From an uncultured Eubacterium sp. (GTDB lineage Bacteria; Bacillota; Clostridia; Lachnospirales; Lachnospiraceae), in NCBI GenBank assembly GCA_947642745.1, contig CANRTU010000041.1, positions 1-41,476 of the forward strand: 41,476 bases of DNA, written 5' to 3'. The notes below the pieces were generated by a model. The model saw nothing but the letters and a program-made list of their open reading frames with translations, did no database searches and was not told the origin of the DNA. Each line of letters begins with the position of its first letter. The stretch's first letter is position 1. The translations under genes were made by a program, and so were the position numbers. This document shows, piece by piece, positions 1-8,954 of this stretch.

Positions 1-62
1 CCGCAGCGCGATCCTCCCGGAGGGGTTTTATCTTATAGGTCGCTCTTTCCTATAAAATAAAA
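1..62. repeat. Partial copy of a G+C-rich dispersed hairpin repeat (left end)
   Basis: This stretch closely matches 41370-41424 and, more loosely, 20117-20165. Shared blocks are CTCCCGGAGGG, then a T-rich spacer, then a hairpin. Here the hairpin arms are 26-39 and 49-62, 14 bp with one mismatch around the loop TCGCTCTTT. The copy is cut by the window edge. It does not look coding. The family is unnamed here; membership is inferred from alignment by eye. Confidence 0.6.
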
Positions 63-93
63 AAGCTGCCGGCGGCAGCTTTTTTATTTTATA
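51..93. terminator. Bidirectional intrinsic terminator
   Basis: A perfect inverted repeat: arms 51-70 and 74-93 around a 3-nt loop, with a GCTGCC/GGCAGC core flanked by A and T runs, so it can end transcription in either direction. On the minus strand it contains the stop codon of the 89-367 gene and supplies TTTTTTATTTT after the stem. It overlaps the left repeat copy by a few bases. Confidence 0.8.
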
Positions 94-367
94 GTCTGGC
101 ATATTCCCTGCGTTTATCAACATAATAGTACGGCAGACCCATTCTGGTATATCCGCTTGTCGCACAGGATATCTCATTTTGTTCCTGCTGGGAACATGCC
201 TGCTTTAGTACACTATCAAAATCTTTTGGCTGTTGTTTTCTGCGCTGATGTTCATCCCTGCGTTTTGAAGTAGTGTCCAGAAGACTTGTTACCAGAATTA
301 CGTTTTGAATCCGAAAAGTATTTTCTCCATAAGCTGCTGTACTCCCCTCCCTGGTTGTAAATTTCAA
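89..367 (-). CDS. Small hypothetical protein with C-terminal GLPYYYVDKRREY motif
   Basis: An open frame of about 92 codons that I cannot assign to a family. The charged middle (KRRDEHQRRKQQ, then DFDSVLKQA) and the ending SGYTRMGLPYYYVDKRREYARL-like tail look like a real small soluble protein rather than a shadow frame, and a strong terminator follows at once. The start is unclear. The longest frame begins with TTG at 367 and has no ribosome site. A purine-rich AGGGAGGGGAG lies inside the frame (about 345-355), and the ATG after it belongs to another frame that stops after ten codons. This suggests a frameshift, a rare start or an older damaged 5' end. Function unknown. Confidence 0.45.
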   Translation of the reverse strand: MKFTTREGSTAAYGENTFRIQNVILVTSLLDTTSKRRDEHQRRKQQPKDFDSVLKQACSQQEQNEISCATSGYTRMGLPYYYVDKRREYARL

Positions 368-484
368 CAGTGACCGGTAACGTTGTTTGAATAAACTGAA
401 ACAAATACAAAATTCCTTTTTTATATTTGTTTCTTTTTATTATTATCGGCTATTTTTCAGATTCCTTAACAGAAATTCTATATT

Positions 485-2170
485 TTATTTACCAATTAGT
501 ACCTGTTTTCCTTTAAAAGCAAAACCATATTTACGGATCTTTTCTTTTGTGATCCCTTTATGGATCAGAGACGTTTCGTATTTTTTCTCCTCAATCTGCT
601 TCAGGGCGCTTTCCACCGTATCCTCCAGGGATGTTTCCCTCCCCGGGTCAAAGACTTTGAATTCTATAATAATTCCGTCATATCCGTCCGCTACTGGTTC
701 CAGCATAATGTCATATCTGCCGTATCCACTCTCTCTGTTGGAAGTCACGATATATAATCCCCTCAGATCAGATATCAGCCCCAGCACAAATCCATGATAA
801 AAATTTTCAGGCTGTCTGTATTCCGAAGGCTTTCCCCCTGTATCGAAATAGCTGAAGACTGACTCCGCAATGCTGTTCATATATGCATTCATCTCCCTGA
901 GATCGCCGGAGATCAGCGCTTTTGAAAAATCATGATATTCAAATCTGAAATTTGAAAACCATTCTGTAAAAAGCTGTTCAAACATGATACGCACTTCCAG
1001 ATTCGTAATAGCCAGCGTATATTCCGGACTGTGCCTGCCGCAAAATTCTGAGTGTCTGATTTTCAGATACCCGCTGGCCAGCAGCAGACTCCAGACGGCA
1101 GACTTCTTTTTTTCCAGCTGGTTATATACGATTTCCTCATCCAGTGTGGTAACAAGGTCCCCGCCCTGCAGCAGATTTTCCATAATTAATTCCATCTGTA
1201 CGCCGCCTTTTAAAATCAGCCGGCCAGCCAGGCCATTAGAACTGGTATTTGCCCAGTAAGCGGCATACTTTTTTTCATCCAGATAGTTGCTGACTGACCA
1301 GGGATTATAAATGTGCGCATGTGATCCAAAGGTAAAACCATCGTACCAATTTTTCACTTCCTGTTTCTGGTCAGACAGTCCGTACTCATCCAGGGCCCGG
1401 AATACCTCTTCTTCCGTAAAACCAAAAGATGTCCCGTACTTTTCTGTCGTGGTTGTAACCACTTTGAGATGATTCAGATCTGAAAAAACAGATTCTTTGC
1501 TTATTCTTGTAATACCGGTAAGAAGCGCCCGTTCCAGCCAGGGATTCGATTTAAACGTAAGATGGAACAGCCTGCGGACCAGGGATACCATCTCATTCCA
1601 GTACCGGCCCGTATACGCTTCCTGCATCGGCGTATCATACTCATCCAGCAGTATAATTACTTTTTTACCATAATATTTTGCGAGAAATCCGGATAACCGG
1701 TTTAAAGCGGCTGCCCCGGTTCTTTCGTCCATGTGATCCGAAACGCTAAGAAAATATTCTTTCTCTTTTTCTGAGAGGCTGCCGCTTTCCAGTAGAAACT
1801 GATGGTCAGAATAAAGATCCGTAAGAATCTGACAAATACCTGTAAACGCATCTTTATAACAAGTATCCTTAATACTGGCAAAACTTAAAAAAATAACCGG
1901 ATATGTTCCCTGTATACGGCGGTATTTCTCTTCTTTCCAGATATTCAGATGCTCAAACAGATCAGAACGCCCGGCAAAACGGATCGAAAAAAAATGCTCT
2001 GCCATGCTCATGGTCAGTGTCTTGCCAAACCTGCGGGGACGGGTAATCAGTGTGACTTCATCCTGATTTTCCCACCACTGCTTAATAAAACTGGTTTTGT
2101 CCACATAAAAACAGTGATTCTCTATTATTTTACTAAAATCCTGTATTCCAATCCCAACAACTCCTGCCAT
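485..2170 (-). CDS. AAA-ATPase-like protein with C-terminal PD-(D/E)XK nuclease domain
   Basis: The product is about 561 aa and matches the layout of the AAA-ATPase-like plus PD-(D/E)XK family common in Clostridia and Bacteroidetes. The N-terminal block GIGIQDFSKIIENHCFYVDK is typical. A Walker A-like RPRRFGKT has its Lys at residue 50, and Walker B ILLDEYD has Asp176-Glu177. Near the C-terminus, YDIML (Asp487) and EFK (Glu503-x-Lys505) form a plausible nuclease core. The chosen ATG at 2170 has AAAGG about 10 nt upstream; the frame runs open to 2248 without a good ribosome site there. It lies about 150 nt downstream of the HAD gene on the same strand. Cellular role unknown: nuclease, defence-like or selfish roles are all guesses. 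Confidence 0.8.
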   Translation of the reverse strand: MAGVVGIGIQDFSKIIENHCFYVDKTSFIKQWWENQDEVTLITRPRRFGKTLTMSMAEHFFSIRFAGRSDLFEHLNIWKEEKYRRIQGTYPVIFLSFASIKDTCYKDAFTGICQILTDLYSDHQFLLESGSLSEKEKEYFLSVSDHMDERTGAAALNRLSGFLAKYYGKKVIILLDEYDTPMQEAYTGRYWNEMVSLVRRLFHLTFKSNPWLERALLTGITRISKESVFSDLNHLKVVTTTTEKYGTSFGFTEEEVFRALDEYGLSDQKQEVKNWYDGFTFGSHAHIYNPWSVSNYLDEKKYAAYWANTSSNGLAGRLILKGGVQMELIMENLLQGGDLVTTLDEEIVYNQLEKKKSAVWSLLLASGYLKIRHSEFCGRHSPEYTLAITNLEVRIMFEQLFTEWFSNFRFEYHDFSKALISGDLREMNAYMNSIAESVFSYFDTGGKPSEYRQPENFYHGFVLGLISDLRGLYIVTSNRESGYGRYDIMLEPVADGYDGIIIEFKVFDPGRETSLEDTVESALKQIEEKKYETSLIHKGITKEKIRKYGFAFKGKQVLIGK

Positions 2171-2317
2171 TATAATAATACCTTTCATTTTCTGACCGGC
2201 GCCGGCCCTGCCTGCGGGCTGTTCCATGATTTTCAGAATACAGATCATCCCCGCATCCGGCCCGTCTGTATCCCAAAGGATGTCTGCTGTACGCAGGCGT
2301 CCCGCAAACGCCCGCCA

Positions 2318-3145
2318 TCAGATATCCGGAATCAGACTGTGTATCATCCTGCCCACCGCTCCCTGGTTATTGTCCAGTTCACAGACATAATCCGCCACTT
2401 CGCACACCAGCGGATGGGCATTTGCGGGAACAGCCGCTGTCTTTGCCGCTTCCAGCATGGGAATATCGTTGCGTTCATCCCCGCAGGCCAGGGAATCCTC
2501 CATGGATATTCCCAGGTAATCGCATAATGTCCGCATGCCTGCGCCCTTGGATACACCGGGCGGACAGTATTCCAGCAGTTCCAGTCTGGAAAAAAAACTG
2601 TTCATGCCGCTGTCTGTCCAGCAGGCGTTTTCCTCCTGAAAGTGTACCAGACGCTCATGGCTGTTCAGGCTGATTACCAGCAGCTTGGAAGGCTCTTGCG
2701 CCAGATCTTCCGCTTCGATTCCGGTTTTCCAGGAAGCCTTTGTACTATGCGTATAAAATTCCAGTTCTTTCGTATAATTTCTGGTGAGTACCGTATCTGT
2801 ATGGTCATAAGTCTGGACATACAGTCCGGCTTTGTGTGCCTCTGTATACAGCTTTCTGGCAAGTTCCAGCGGCACGGATGCCCTGGAAATCACCCGGTCC
2901 CTGCACGGATCATAGACCACTCCTCCATTATAGGCCACCATATAGCAGCCTTCCGTATCCAGATGATACCTGGCGGCTACTTTTTTCGCACTGGCCAGGG
3001 GACGTCCGGTGCAAACCGCGAAATAATGTCCCCTTGCCAGCAGCTTTTCCACCGCCTCCCTGGCATCCGGATGAATTTCTTTCTGGTCGTTTAACAGAGT
3101 TCCATCCAGATCTGAAAAAAGTATTTTCCGGTGACTTACTGACAT
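2318..3145 (-). CDS. Cof-type HAD-IIB family phosphatase
   Basis: A 275-aa soluble hydrolase. Motif I is FSDLDGTLL with the nucleophile and acid/base pair Asp12 and Asp14. The CTGRP block is typical of this subfamily, and motif IV is GDERND at 222-227, which would hold Mg2+. The C2-type cap between them fits the HAD-IIB (Cof) group, which dephosphorylates sugar phosphates, flavin mononucleotide or pyridoxal phosphate; the substrate cannot be told from sequence. AGGAGG lies 11 nt before the ATG. It starts 19 nt after the end of ppk1 and is probably co-transcribed with it, so it may act on a phosphorylated metabolite in the same physiological setting. Confidence 0.9.
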   Translation of the reverse strand: MSVSHRKILFSDLDGTLLNDQKEIHPDAREAVEKLLARGHYFAVCTGRPLASAKKVAARYHLDTEGCYMVAYNGGVVYDPCRDRVISRASVPLELARKLYTEAHKAGLYVQTYDHTDTVLTRNYTKELEFYTHSTKASWKTGIEAEDLAQEPSKLLVISLNSHERLVHFQEENACWTDSGMNSFFSRLELLEYCPPGVSKGAGMRTLCDYLGISMEDSLACGDERNDIPMLEAAKTAAVPANAHPLVCEVADYVCELDNNQGAVGRMIHSLIPDI

Positions 3146-3164
3146 GTTCTCATATTCCTCCTGT

Positions 3165-5315
3165 CTACTCTACCGGTTCTGCCGGTACAAACACCCGGTC
3201 CTGATACGTATTATCTTCTCCCGGTATAAGCGCATCCGCTTCTTTACAGAAAATTTCCTGGGAATTAATGAGCACTTTGCCCCGTTTATCTATCTTTTCA
3301 TACGTACCGTCCTGCTGGAGAATGTGCGCTTTGACATTATCCTCAAACTCCACGTCCAGAATATGCAGTACTTTCTCTTTCAGCTTTTCGTCCAGCACTG
3401 GGAAAACAATCTCCACACGCCGGTCCAGATTACGTGGCATCCAGTCTGCGCTGCCCATATAAACCTCGGGATGGCCGTCGTTGCAAAAATCAAAAATCCG
3501 GCTGTGTTCCAGATAATTTCCTACGATGGAACGCACATGTATATTTTCGCTGATACCTTTTAAATCCACTTTCAGACAGCAGATTCCCCGTACCAGAAGG
3601 TCAATGCGCACTCCTGCGGCGGATGCCTCGTACAGCGATTCAATAATTTCCTGATCGCACAGGGAATTCATTTTAGCCCGGATATAAGACTGCCGTCCTT
3701 CTTTTGCGTTTCGGATTTCCCGCCGGATAAGCTTCAGGAATTTTTTACGCAGCCACAGCGGCGCCATGGACAGACTGTTCCAGCTAAGCGGCTCGGAATA
3801 GCCCGAAAGCATGTTAAATACCGCCGTGGCGTCTTCTCCCACCGCCTCCGAGCAGGTGAGCATACCGCAGTCTGTATACAGCTTGGCTGTGGAATCATTG
3901 TAATTTCCGGTACCCAGATGCACATACCGGCGGATACCCTCTTCTTCCCTGCGCACTACCAGGGCGATCTTGCTATGGGTCTTTAATCCCACAATGCCAT
4001 AGATTACATGGCAGCCTGCCTGTTCCAGCTTTTTCGCCCAGACAATGTTGTTTTCTTCATCAAAGCGGGCCTTTAATTCCACCAGTACCGTGACCTGCTT
4101 GCCGTTTTCCGCCGCCTGTGCCAGGGAAGCGATAATCGGTGAGTGGCCGCTGACCCGGTAAAGCGTCATCTTGATGGCAAGTACTCTCGGATCTCCCGCA
4201 GCCTGACGGATCAGTTCAATGACCGGCCCGAAGGTCTGGTACGGATGATGCAGCAGAATATCCCCTTTCTGGATCGCCTCAAAAATATTTTCTCCCGGCA
4301 TAATTTCAGGCACCAGCTGGGGCTCATGAGGCGCATAGCGCAAATGATCGCAGCCTTCCAGCCCGTACATTTTCATCAGAAATGTAAAATCAATCGGCCC
4401 GTTTATATAAAAAATATCCCGTTTATTTTCCACATGCAGCTCTTCTTTTAAAAATGCCAGCAGCTTTTTATCAATGCCTTCCTCCACTTCCAGCCGGATA
4501 ACCTCGCCCCATTTTCTTTTTTTCAGCTGTTTCTGGATTTCTTTTAACAGATCCGGCGCTTCATCCTCGTCGATGGAAAAATCGGCATCCCGCATAATCC
4601 GGTATGGGTGCGCACATACAACTTTATAATTGGAAAACAGCTTATCAATATTTTTTTCTATCACCTGCTCCAGCAGTATGAAGGTCTTTTCCAGCGGATC
4701 CCTGGAAGGCACCGGTACGAGCCTTGCCATTCCCGAAGGCACCTGCACTGTGGCAAACTCAATTTCCCCGTCTTTGTCTCCCAGCAGGCCGCCGCCCTTG
4801 GATTCCAGAATCGCCGCAATGTTTAATGATTTGTTGCTGATTAATGGAAACGGTCTGCCGGAATCCACCGCCATGGGTGTAAGCACCGGATAGACTTCAT
4901 TTTCAAAATAGCGGTCTACAAATTCCGCCTGCTGCTCCGTCAGCTTTTCATAAGCGTCAATAATATATATATTTTCCTGATTTAATAATGGAAGCAGAGA
5001 ACGGTTATAGGTGGAATATTGTAAACTGACCAGTTCCTTTACATCCTCATTGATACACTCCAGCTGTCTGGCAGCGTTCATACCGGCAATGTCCACATTT
5101 TTTACCCCGGCCCGCAGCATATCTTTCAAAGAAGCCACCCGTACCATAAAAAACTCATCCAGATTTGATGAAGTAATACTTACGAATTTTAATCGTTCCA
5201 GCAGTGGAATGGACTTATCCCTTGCTTCGTTTAACACCCTGCGGTCAAATTTGATCCAGCTTAGTTCCCGGTTCTCAAAATATTCCGGCTTCCCATAATC
5301 AATTGTCTTTTCCAT
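3165..5315 (-). CDS. ppk1: Polyphosphate kinase 1
   Basis: A full-length 716-aa PPK1, which reversibly polymerises the gamma phosphate of ATP into inorganic polyphosphate. The N-terminal ENRELSWIKFDRRVLNEA and SSNLDEFFMVRVA blocks are diagnostic. The two phospholipase-D-like catalytic modules carry His447 (LKTHSKIALV), expected to be the autophosphorylated residue, and His604 (YLEHSRIF). The ATG at 5315 has AAGGAAGG upstream; the AAGGAAAGTTA segment holding this site is present twice in tandem just before the start. It lies about 100 nt downstream of the Ppx/GppA-HD gene, so synthesis and likely breakdown of polyphosphate or pppGpp sit in one leftward transcription unit. Confidence 0.97.
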   Translation of the reverse strand: MEKTIDYGKPEYFENRELSWIKFDRRVLNEARDKSIPLLERLKFVSITSSNLDEFFMVRVASLKDMLRAGVKNVDIAGMNAARQLECINEDVKELVSLQYSTYNRSLLPLLNQENIYIIDAYEKLTEQQAEFVDRYFENEVYPVLTPMAVDSGRPFPLISNKSLNIAAILESKGGGLLGDKDGEIEFATVQVPSGMARLVPVPSRDPLEKTFILLEQVIEKNIDKLFSNYKVVCAHPYRIMRDADFSIDEDEAPDLLKEIQKQLKKRKWGEVIRLEVEEGIDKKLLAFLKEELHVENKRDIFYINGPIDFTFLMKMYGLEGCDHLRYAPHEPQLVPEIMPGENIFEAIQKGDILLHHPYQTFGPVIELIRQAAGDPRVLAIKMTLYRVSGHSPIIASLAQAAENGKQVTVLVELKARFDEENNIVWAKKLEQAGCHVIYGIVGLKTHSKIALVVRREEEGIRRYVHLGTGNYNDSTAKLYTDCGMLTCSEAVGEDATAVFNMLSGYSEPLSWNSLSMAPLWLRKKFLKLIRREIRNAKEGRQSYIRAKMNSLCDQEIIESLYEASAAGVRIDLLVRGICCLKVDLKGISENIHVRSIVGNYLEHSRIFDFCNDGHPEVYMGSADWMPRNLDRRVEIVFPVLDEKLKEKVLHILDVEFEDNVKAHILQQDGTYEKIDKRGKVLINSQEIFCKEADALIPGEDNTYQDRVFVPAEPVE

Positions 5316-5420
5316 GTAACTTTCCTTCCTTATAACTTTCCTTTCCTGTATTTTCCCTTCCGGTCAGTTTTCATTCTTTCCTGTCCACTCCGGAGACTGT
5401 ATTTAATGACAGCAGACATT

Positions 5421-6962
5421 TTATATGTACACCCTTTTTTCCCGGATCACCGGCTTTAATCCAAAGATGGATTCAAATGCGGTGGCTTTGGCAGCCAGCA
5501 GCCCCCGCTCCAGCGAAATATCGTCCACAGTCTCAATCGTTATAACCAGTTCTTTATTTTTTATCACAGCCTTGACGTTTTTAAATTTCTGTTTGTGGCT
5601 GCGGTCCATGGCATTTGCCACTTTCATAATGGCGGCCAGCTTGGCTACGATCATATAGCTGTCACTGTCCATACGGTCCGCCAGTTCCTCATATGGATCC
5701 ATTGGCGTGGAATGATAGAGCACCACGTTTGCCACCATTTCCCGCTCCAGATGGGACAGCCCGATAATCTCTGTGGAATGAATAATCTGATAAGCGCAGG
5801 CGGCGCTGTTGGCAAGACTGATATACTTTCCGCAGTCATGGAGAATTGCGGCCACCTGCAGCAGCAGCCGTTCCCGTCTGCCCATACCGTGGACTTTTTT
5901 CATGGCGTTGAATATGAGCGTGGACATTTCAATTAAGGCGTTGATATGTCTGGAATAGCTCATATAGCGCATGGACATATTTTTAGCCGCCGATAGAATA
6001 TCCTCTTCAAAATCATGAGGTGAACGGACAATTTTATGTTCATAAGCGTAATCATAGGCAATCCCGTCGCTTGTATCCACATCTGGAAACCAGATGGTCT
6101 GCGCCTGCATGGCCTGTGTCAGCCTGCCGTATAAAATGACCGATGGCAGTACCAGTACGTCCTTTTCATTGGACAGGTTTAATTCTTCAGAAATCTCTTC
6201 CACACTCTTATTGTCCAGTTTATCCAGAAAATCTACAAACCTTCTGGCATCCACCATGTTTTTCTCATTGGCCGCCTTTGGCACTTTACGCATAATTTCT
6301 GTAATATAATCTCCCATCAGAATGACGTTTCTGATCTTTTCCCCGGGATGCATGTACTGGGAGATGAAGACAGTCAGTTCTTTATCCACCAGTTCTTCCA
6401 GCTGCGGCTCCAGATGCAGGAAATTGTGTTCGATATCATAAAGCATTTCCATCAGACGCATGGTTCCAATGGCCAGATGCTGGGTCGTGACTACCCGTCC
6501 ATGAATAAACAGCGTAATCTGGATGCTTCCTCCTCCCACGTCTATAACTGCCGCACTGTCTTTTGTCATTTTTTCAAACCCGCTTTTTGCGGCCACACTT
6601 TTGTACGTCAGGAAACGGCGCTCGGAATTGCTTAAAATTCCCACGTCCAGACCCGTCCTTGTCTTAATCTGGTCCAGAATAAACAGCATGTTCTTTGCTT
6701 CTTTGACAACGATTCCGGCATATGCCCGGTATTCTCTGACCCGGTATCCCTGCATGATCCTGGCAAAATCTGACAGAATATCACACAATTCTTCCACCAG
6801 GTCATATCCGATCACTCCGGAATGATACGTGTCCCTTCCCAGCTCCAGTCTGGTACGGATATGGTCAATTTCCCGGATTTTCTTTTTCCCGGACAGTTCA
6901 AAAATTTTCAGGCTCACTTCGTAGGAGCCGATGTAGATTGCTGCAAATGTTATAATTGCCAT
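5421..6962 (-). CDS. Ppx/GppA family phosphatase with C-terminal HD domain
   Basis: About 513 aa. The N-terminal actin-like ASKHA fold has AAIYIGSYEVSL as phosphate-1-type loop and IDVGGGSIQIT (Gly143-Ser146) as phosphate-2 motif. The second half is an HD-type helical domain with ILHDCGK (His375-Asp376). This matches exopolyphosphatase/guanosine pentaphosphate phosphatases, which shorten polyphosphate from the end and convert pppGpp to ppGpp. The start at 6962 (MAIITFAAIYIG) follows AGAGGG by a few nucleotides and leaves a 25-nt gap to pheA; a longer in-frame version from 7079 would overlap pheA and begin with unrelated residues. The adjacent ppk1 supports a polyphosphate role. Which substrate dominates is not decidable here. 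Confidence 0.9.
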   Translation of the reverse strand: MAIITFAAIYIGSYEVSLKIFELSGKKKIREIDHIRTRLELGRDTYHSGVIGYDLVEELCDILSDFARIMQGYRVREYRAYAGIVVKEAKNMLFILDQIKTRTGLDVGILSNSERRFLTYKSVAAKSGFEKMTKDSAAVIDVGGGSIQITLFIHGRVVTTQHLAIGTMRLMEMLYDIEHNFLHLEPQLEELVDKELTVFISQYMHPGEKIRNVILMGDYITEIMRKVPKAANEKNMVDARRFVDFLDKLDNKSVEEISEELNLSNEKDVLVLPSVILYGRLTQAMQAQTIWFPDVDTSDGIAYDYAYEHKIVRSPHDFEEDILSAAKNMSMRYMSYSRHINALIEMSTLIFNAMKKVHGMGRRERLLLQVAAILHDCGKYISLANSAACAYQIIHSTEIIGLSHLEREMVANVVLYHSTPMDPYEELADRMDSDSYMIVAKLAAIMKVANAMDRSHKQKFKNVKAVIKNKELVITIETVDDISLERGLLAAKATAFESIFGLKPVIREKRVYI

Positions 6963-6987
6963 ATGATCCCTCTTTCTTCTGAATGAA

Positions 6988-8142
6988 CTAATAGTTCCCG
7001 AGTACCCGCATCGTTCCGCATTCCTCAGAAAGTCCCCGCAGTGCGTTTGCCACTGCGCTCTGGTTGAGATTTCCCTCAAAATCGATGAAAAAACGGTACT
7101 GCCAGTTCAGTTCCCTGACTGGCCTGGACTGGATGAAATTCATATTTAAATCATTATAAATAATATGCGATAATGCGTGATATAAAGAACCGCTTGTATG
7201 TCTGGTCTGGATACAGACACTTATCTTTGCGGCATCCGCCAGAAATATTTTTTTCTTTGTGACTATGATAAATCTGGTTAAATTCTCACGGTTGGTCTGG
7301 ATATTTCTGTCCAGTATTTTCAACCCGTACAGCTGCGCTGTCAGTTCACTGGCAATTGCCGCCTTGTTCTTTTTACCGGAATCTTTTATTTTTCTGGCCG
7401 CCACCGCCGTATTGTTTTCCCTGGAGCATTCCCAGGTTTCATGGGCCTGCAGATATGCGTCGCACTGGGCCAGCGCCTGGGGATGGGAATAGACGTTTGT
7501 AATATCCGAAAGCTCCGCTTCCGGCAGGCCAAGCAGACAGTGGTTCACCGGAATGATCTGTTCGCCTATAATATAATTGTCATATTCCATGAGCAGATCA
7601 TAGTTTTCCGCCACTACCCCGGCTGTGGAATTTTCCACCGGAAGCACCGCATAGTCCGCTTCCCCGCTTTTAATCGCTTCCATGGCTTCCCGCCAGCTGG
7701 ACACATGACAGCTTTCATAAGAAACTCCCCCGGCCCCGGATGTCCGCGCATCAAAGTACCGCTGCATCGCGATCTGCGCATAAGCGCCTTCCACGCCCTG
7801 GAATACGATCTTACAGCCGGAAACGTCAATCGTTTTCACTTCCCTGAAACCTTCCGGAACACCAGCGCTGTTTTCGTTCATAATCTGATACTGCCGTTTA
7901 CGGCTGATGGACATGATGTGTTCAAACAGTTCCCGGATACCGTTTTTGGAAAAGCTGTCTGGGACCATGGCTGTCAGTTTTTCTATTTTGGAACGTTCCC
8001 GCTCTTTGTCAAAAACCGGTTTTCCTGTCCGGATCTTATATGCGGCAACTTCAGCGCTTATATGCATGCGCTTTTCGTATAATGAGACAATTTCATTGTC
8101 AATCTGATCAATTTCGTCTCTGAGTACTGATAAATCTTTCAC
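6988..8142 (-). CDS. pheA: Bifunctional chorismate mutase/prephenate dehydratase
   Basis: A 384-aa P-protein catalysing chorismate to prephenate to phenylpyruvate, the committed steps to phenylalanine. An AroQ-type chorismate mutase fills about residues 1-90 (LRDEIDQIDNEIVSLYEKRM). The dehydratase domain follows (FQGVEGAYAQIA; VLPVENSTAGVV; NLTRFIIV with Thr289). A C-terminal ACT domain (SGSLYHALSHI) should bind phenylalanine for feedback inhibition; its usual ESRP reads QSRP. The start codon is GTG with AGGGT six nucleotides upstream. A TTTACA-17-TATAAT promoter lies about 55 nt upstream, with no T-box or leader peptide between, so regulation is probably allosteric. Confidence 0.95.
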   Translation of the reverse strand: MKDLSVLRDEIDQIDNEIVSLYEKRMHISAEVAAYKIRTGKPVFDKERERSKIEKLTAMVPDSFSKNGIRELFEHIMSISRKRQYQIMNENSAGVPEGFREVKTIDVSGCKIVFQGVEGAYAQIAMQRYFDARTSGAGGVSYESCHVSSWREAMEAIKSGEADYAVLPVENSTAGVVAENYDLLMEYDNYIIGEQIIPVNHCLLGLPEAELSDITNVYSHPQALAQCDAYLQAHETWECSRENNTAVAARKIKDSGKKNKAAIASELTAQLYGLKILDRNIQTNRENLTRFIIVTKKKIFLADAAKISVCIQTRHTSGSLYHALSHIIYNDLNMNFIQSRPVRELNWQYRFFIDFEGNLNQSAVANALRGLSEECGTMRVLGNY

Positions 8143-8197
8143 TTTTTTACCCTGCCATTCTTTTTATATCGGGCTTTTAACTGCCGTAATAATTTCT

Positions 8198-8226
8198 ATT
8201 ATACGCAAAAGGATTGCGGGTGTAAA
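8198..8226 (-). promoter_or_regulatory. Sigma-A-type promoter for the pheA-ppx-ppk1 run
   Basis: On the minus strand TTTACA (8221-8226) and TATAAT (8198-8203) are exactly 17 bp apart, and the leader to the pheA GTG is short. No other minus-strand match of this quality was noticed between pheA and the HAD gene, so the operon probably starts here. Confidence 0.75.
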
Positions 8227-8236
8227 GTCTAATATC

Positions 8237-8350
8237 AAAAAGCGGGACTGCCGCAAAATGAATTTCTATACAGCATATAGCTTCCGGATCCTTCCAATCC
8301 TGCTATATGTTGTAACTTAAATGTCATTTTAAGGGCAGTCCCGCTTTATT
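8237..8350. repeat. 114-bp imperfect palindrome (MITE-like or long hairpin)
   Basis: The two halves pair over almost their whole length. The outer arms AAAGCGGGACTGCC and GGCAGTCCCGCTTT are perfect, then AAAATGA/TCATTTT, then CAGCATATAGC paired with GCTATATGTTG with one wobble, around a loop at about 8282-8301. It sits in the gap between the pheA promoter and the two-gene accessory module. A simple terminator would be far shorter, so a miniature inverted-repeat element or a folded RNA is possible; the outer stem could still end transcription of the module. Confidence 0.7.
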
Positions 8351-8411
8351 AAGATCAGGGTTCGTGTATATGTATTTTCCCAGACTGGTGATGAGTACAT
8401 GATGATAGCTG

Positions 8412-8951
8412 TCAGATACGATTTACAATATTTGTATGATAATCTTCATCTATATAACATTGATATATGGCACTTTGCAGTTTTAACAGCTCTTCATTTA
8501 CCTTTTGTTCGAAATTCCCCGGTATGCGCCTCCGGCGCATGGATGTATTAATTGTATCCCCGTAAATATCACTGATATGTTCCGTGTGTTCCTTTACCTT
8601 CATACATAGTCCGGAATGAAAGAGTTTAATCATTTCTGCCTCTTTCAGACAATCATGCATTCCAGAATTCATGCGTTGATAGATCTGTTTTAGCAAACTT
8701 TCGTCAAAGTCACCTGTTGACATCTGATACAACTTATGATTAATATCCATAAGTCTTTCATTTTCTGCTTTTAATATTGTATCAATGACCACCTGCTTAT
8801 ACAATTCACTCATCCTGAGTTTATACCGGATTTTTTCCTGTTCTTCCCTGTCAGACTTAAAGTTACGAATCGTAATAAAAATCGCTACAACCGCACACAT
8901 GGCCGCAAGGACATTGGATATGCTTCCTATCATTGTTAATACATGCCCCAT
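8412..8951 (-). CDS. Hypothetical single-pass membrane protein
   Basis: A 179-aa protein of unknown family. One membrane segment at about residues 8-28 (ISNVLAAMCAVVAIFITI) is followed by a charged RNFKSDREEQEK region and a long, mostly helical cytoplasmic part (residues 40-175) rich in Lys, Glu and Met, perhaps with coiled-coil segments. It begins 3 nt after the stop of the STAS-like gene, so translation is probably coupled and the two products likely work together. The pair lies between pheA and polC, genes with no functional link to them, which marks it as an accessory insertion. I know no characterised homologue. Confidence 0.7.
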   Translation of the reverse strand: MGHVLTMIGSISNVLAAMCAVVAIFITIRNFKSDREEQEKIRYKLRMSELYKQVVIDTILKAENERLMDINHKLYQMSTGDFDESLLKQIYQRMNSGMHDCLKEAEMIKLFHSGLCMKVKEHTEHISDIYGDTINTSMRRRRIPGNFEQKVNEELLKLQSAIYQCYIDEDYHTNIVNRI

Positions 8952-8954
8952 ATC

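Noticed and set aside
2133..2318. 61-codon frame between HAD and ATPase genes
   Set aside because: Out-of-frame overlap with the start of the ATPase gene; no ribosome site.
8143..8197. T-box or attenuator leader for pheA
   Set aside because: The distance from promoter to start is too short and shows no T-box sequence or leader peptide.
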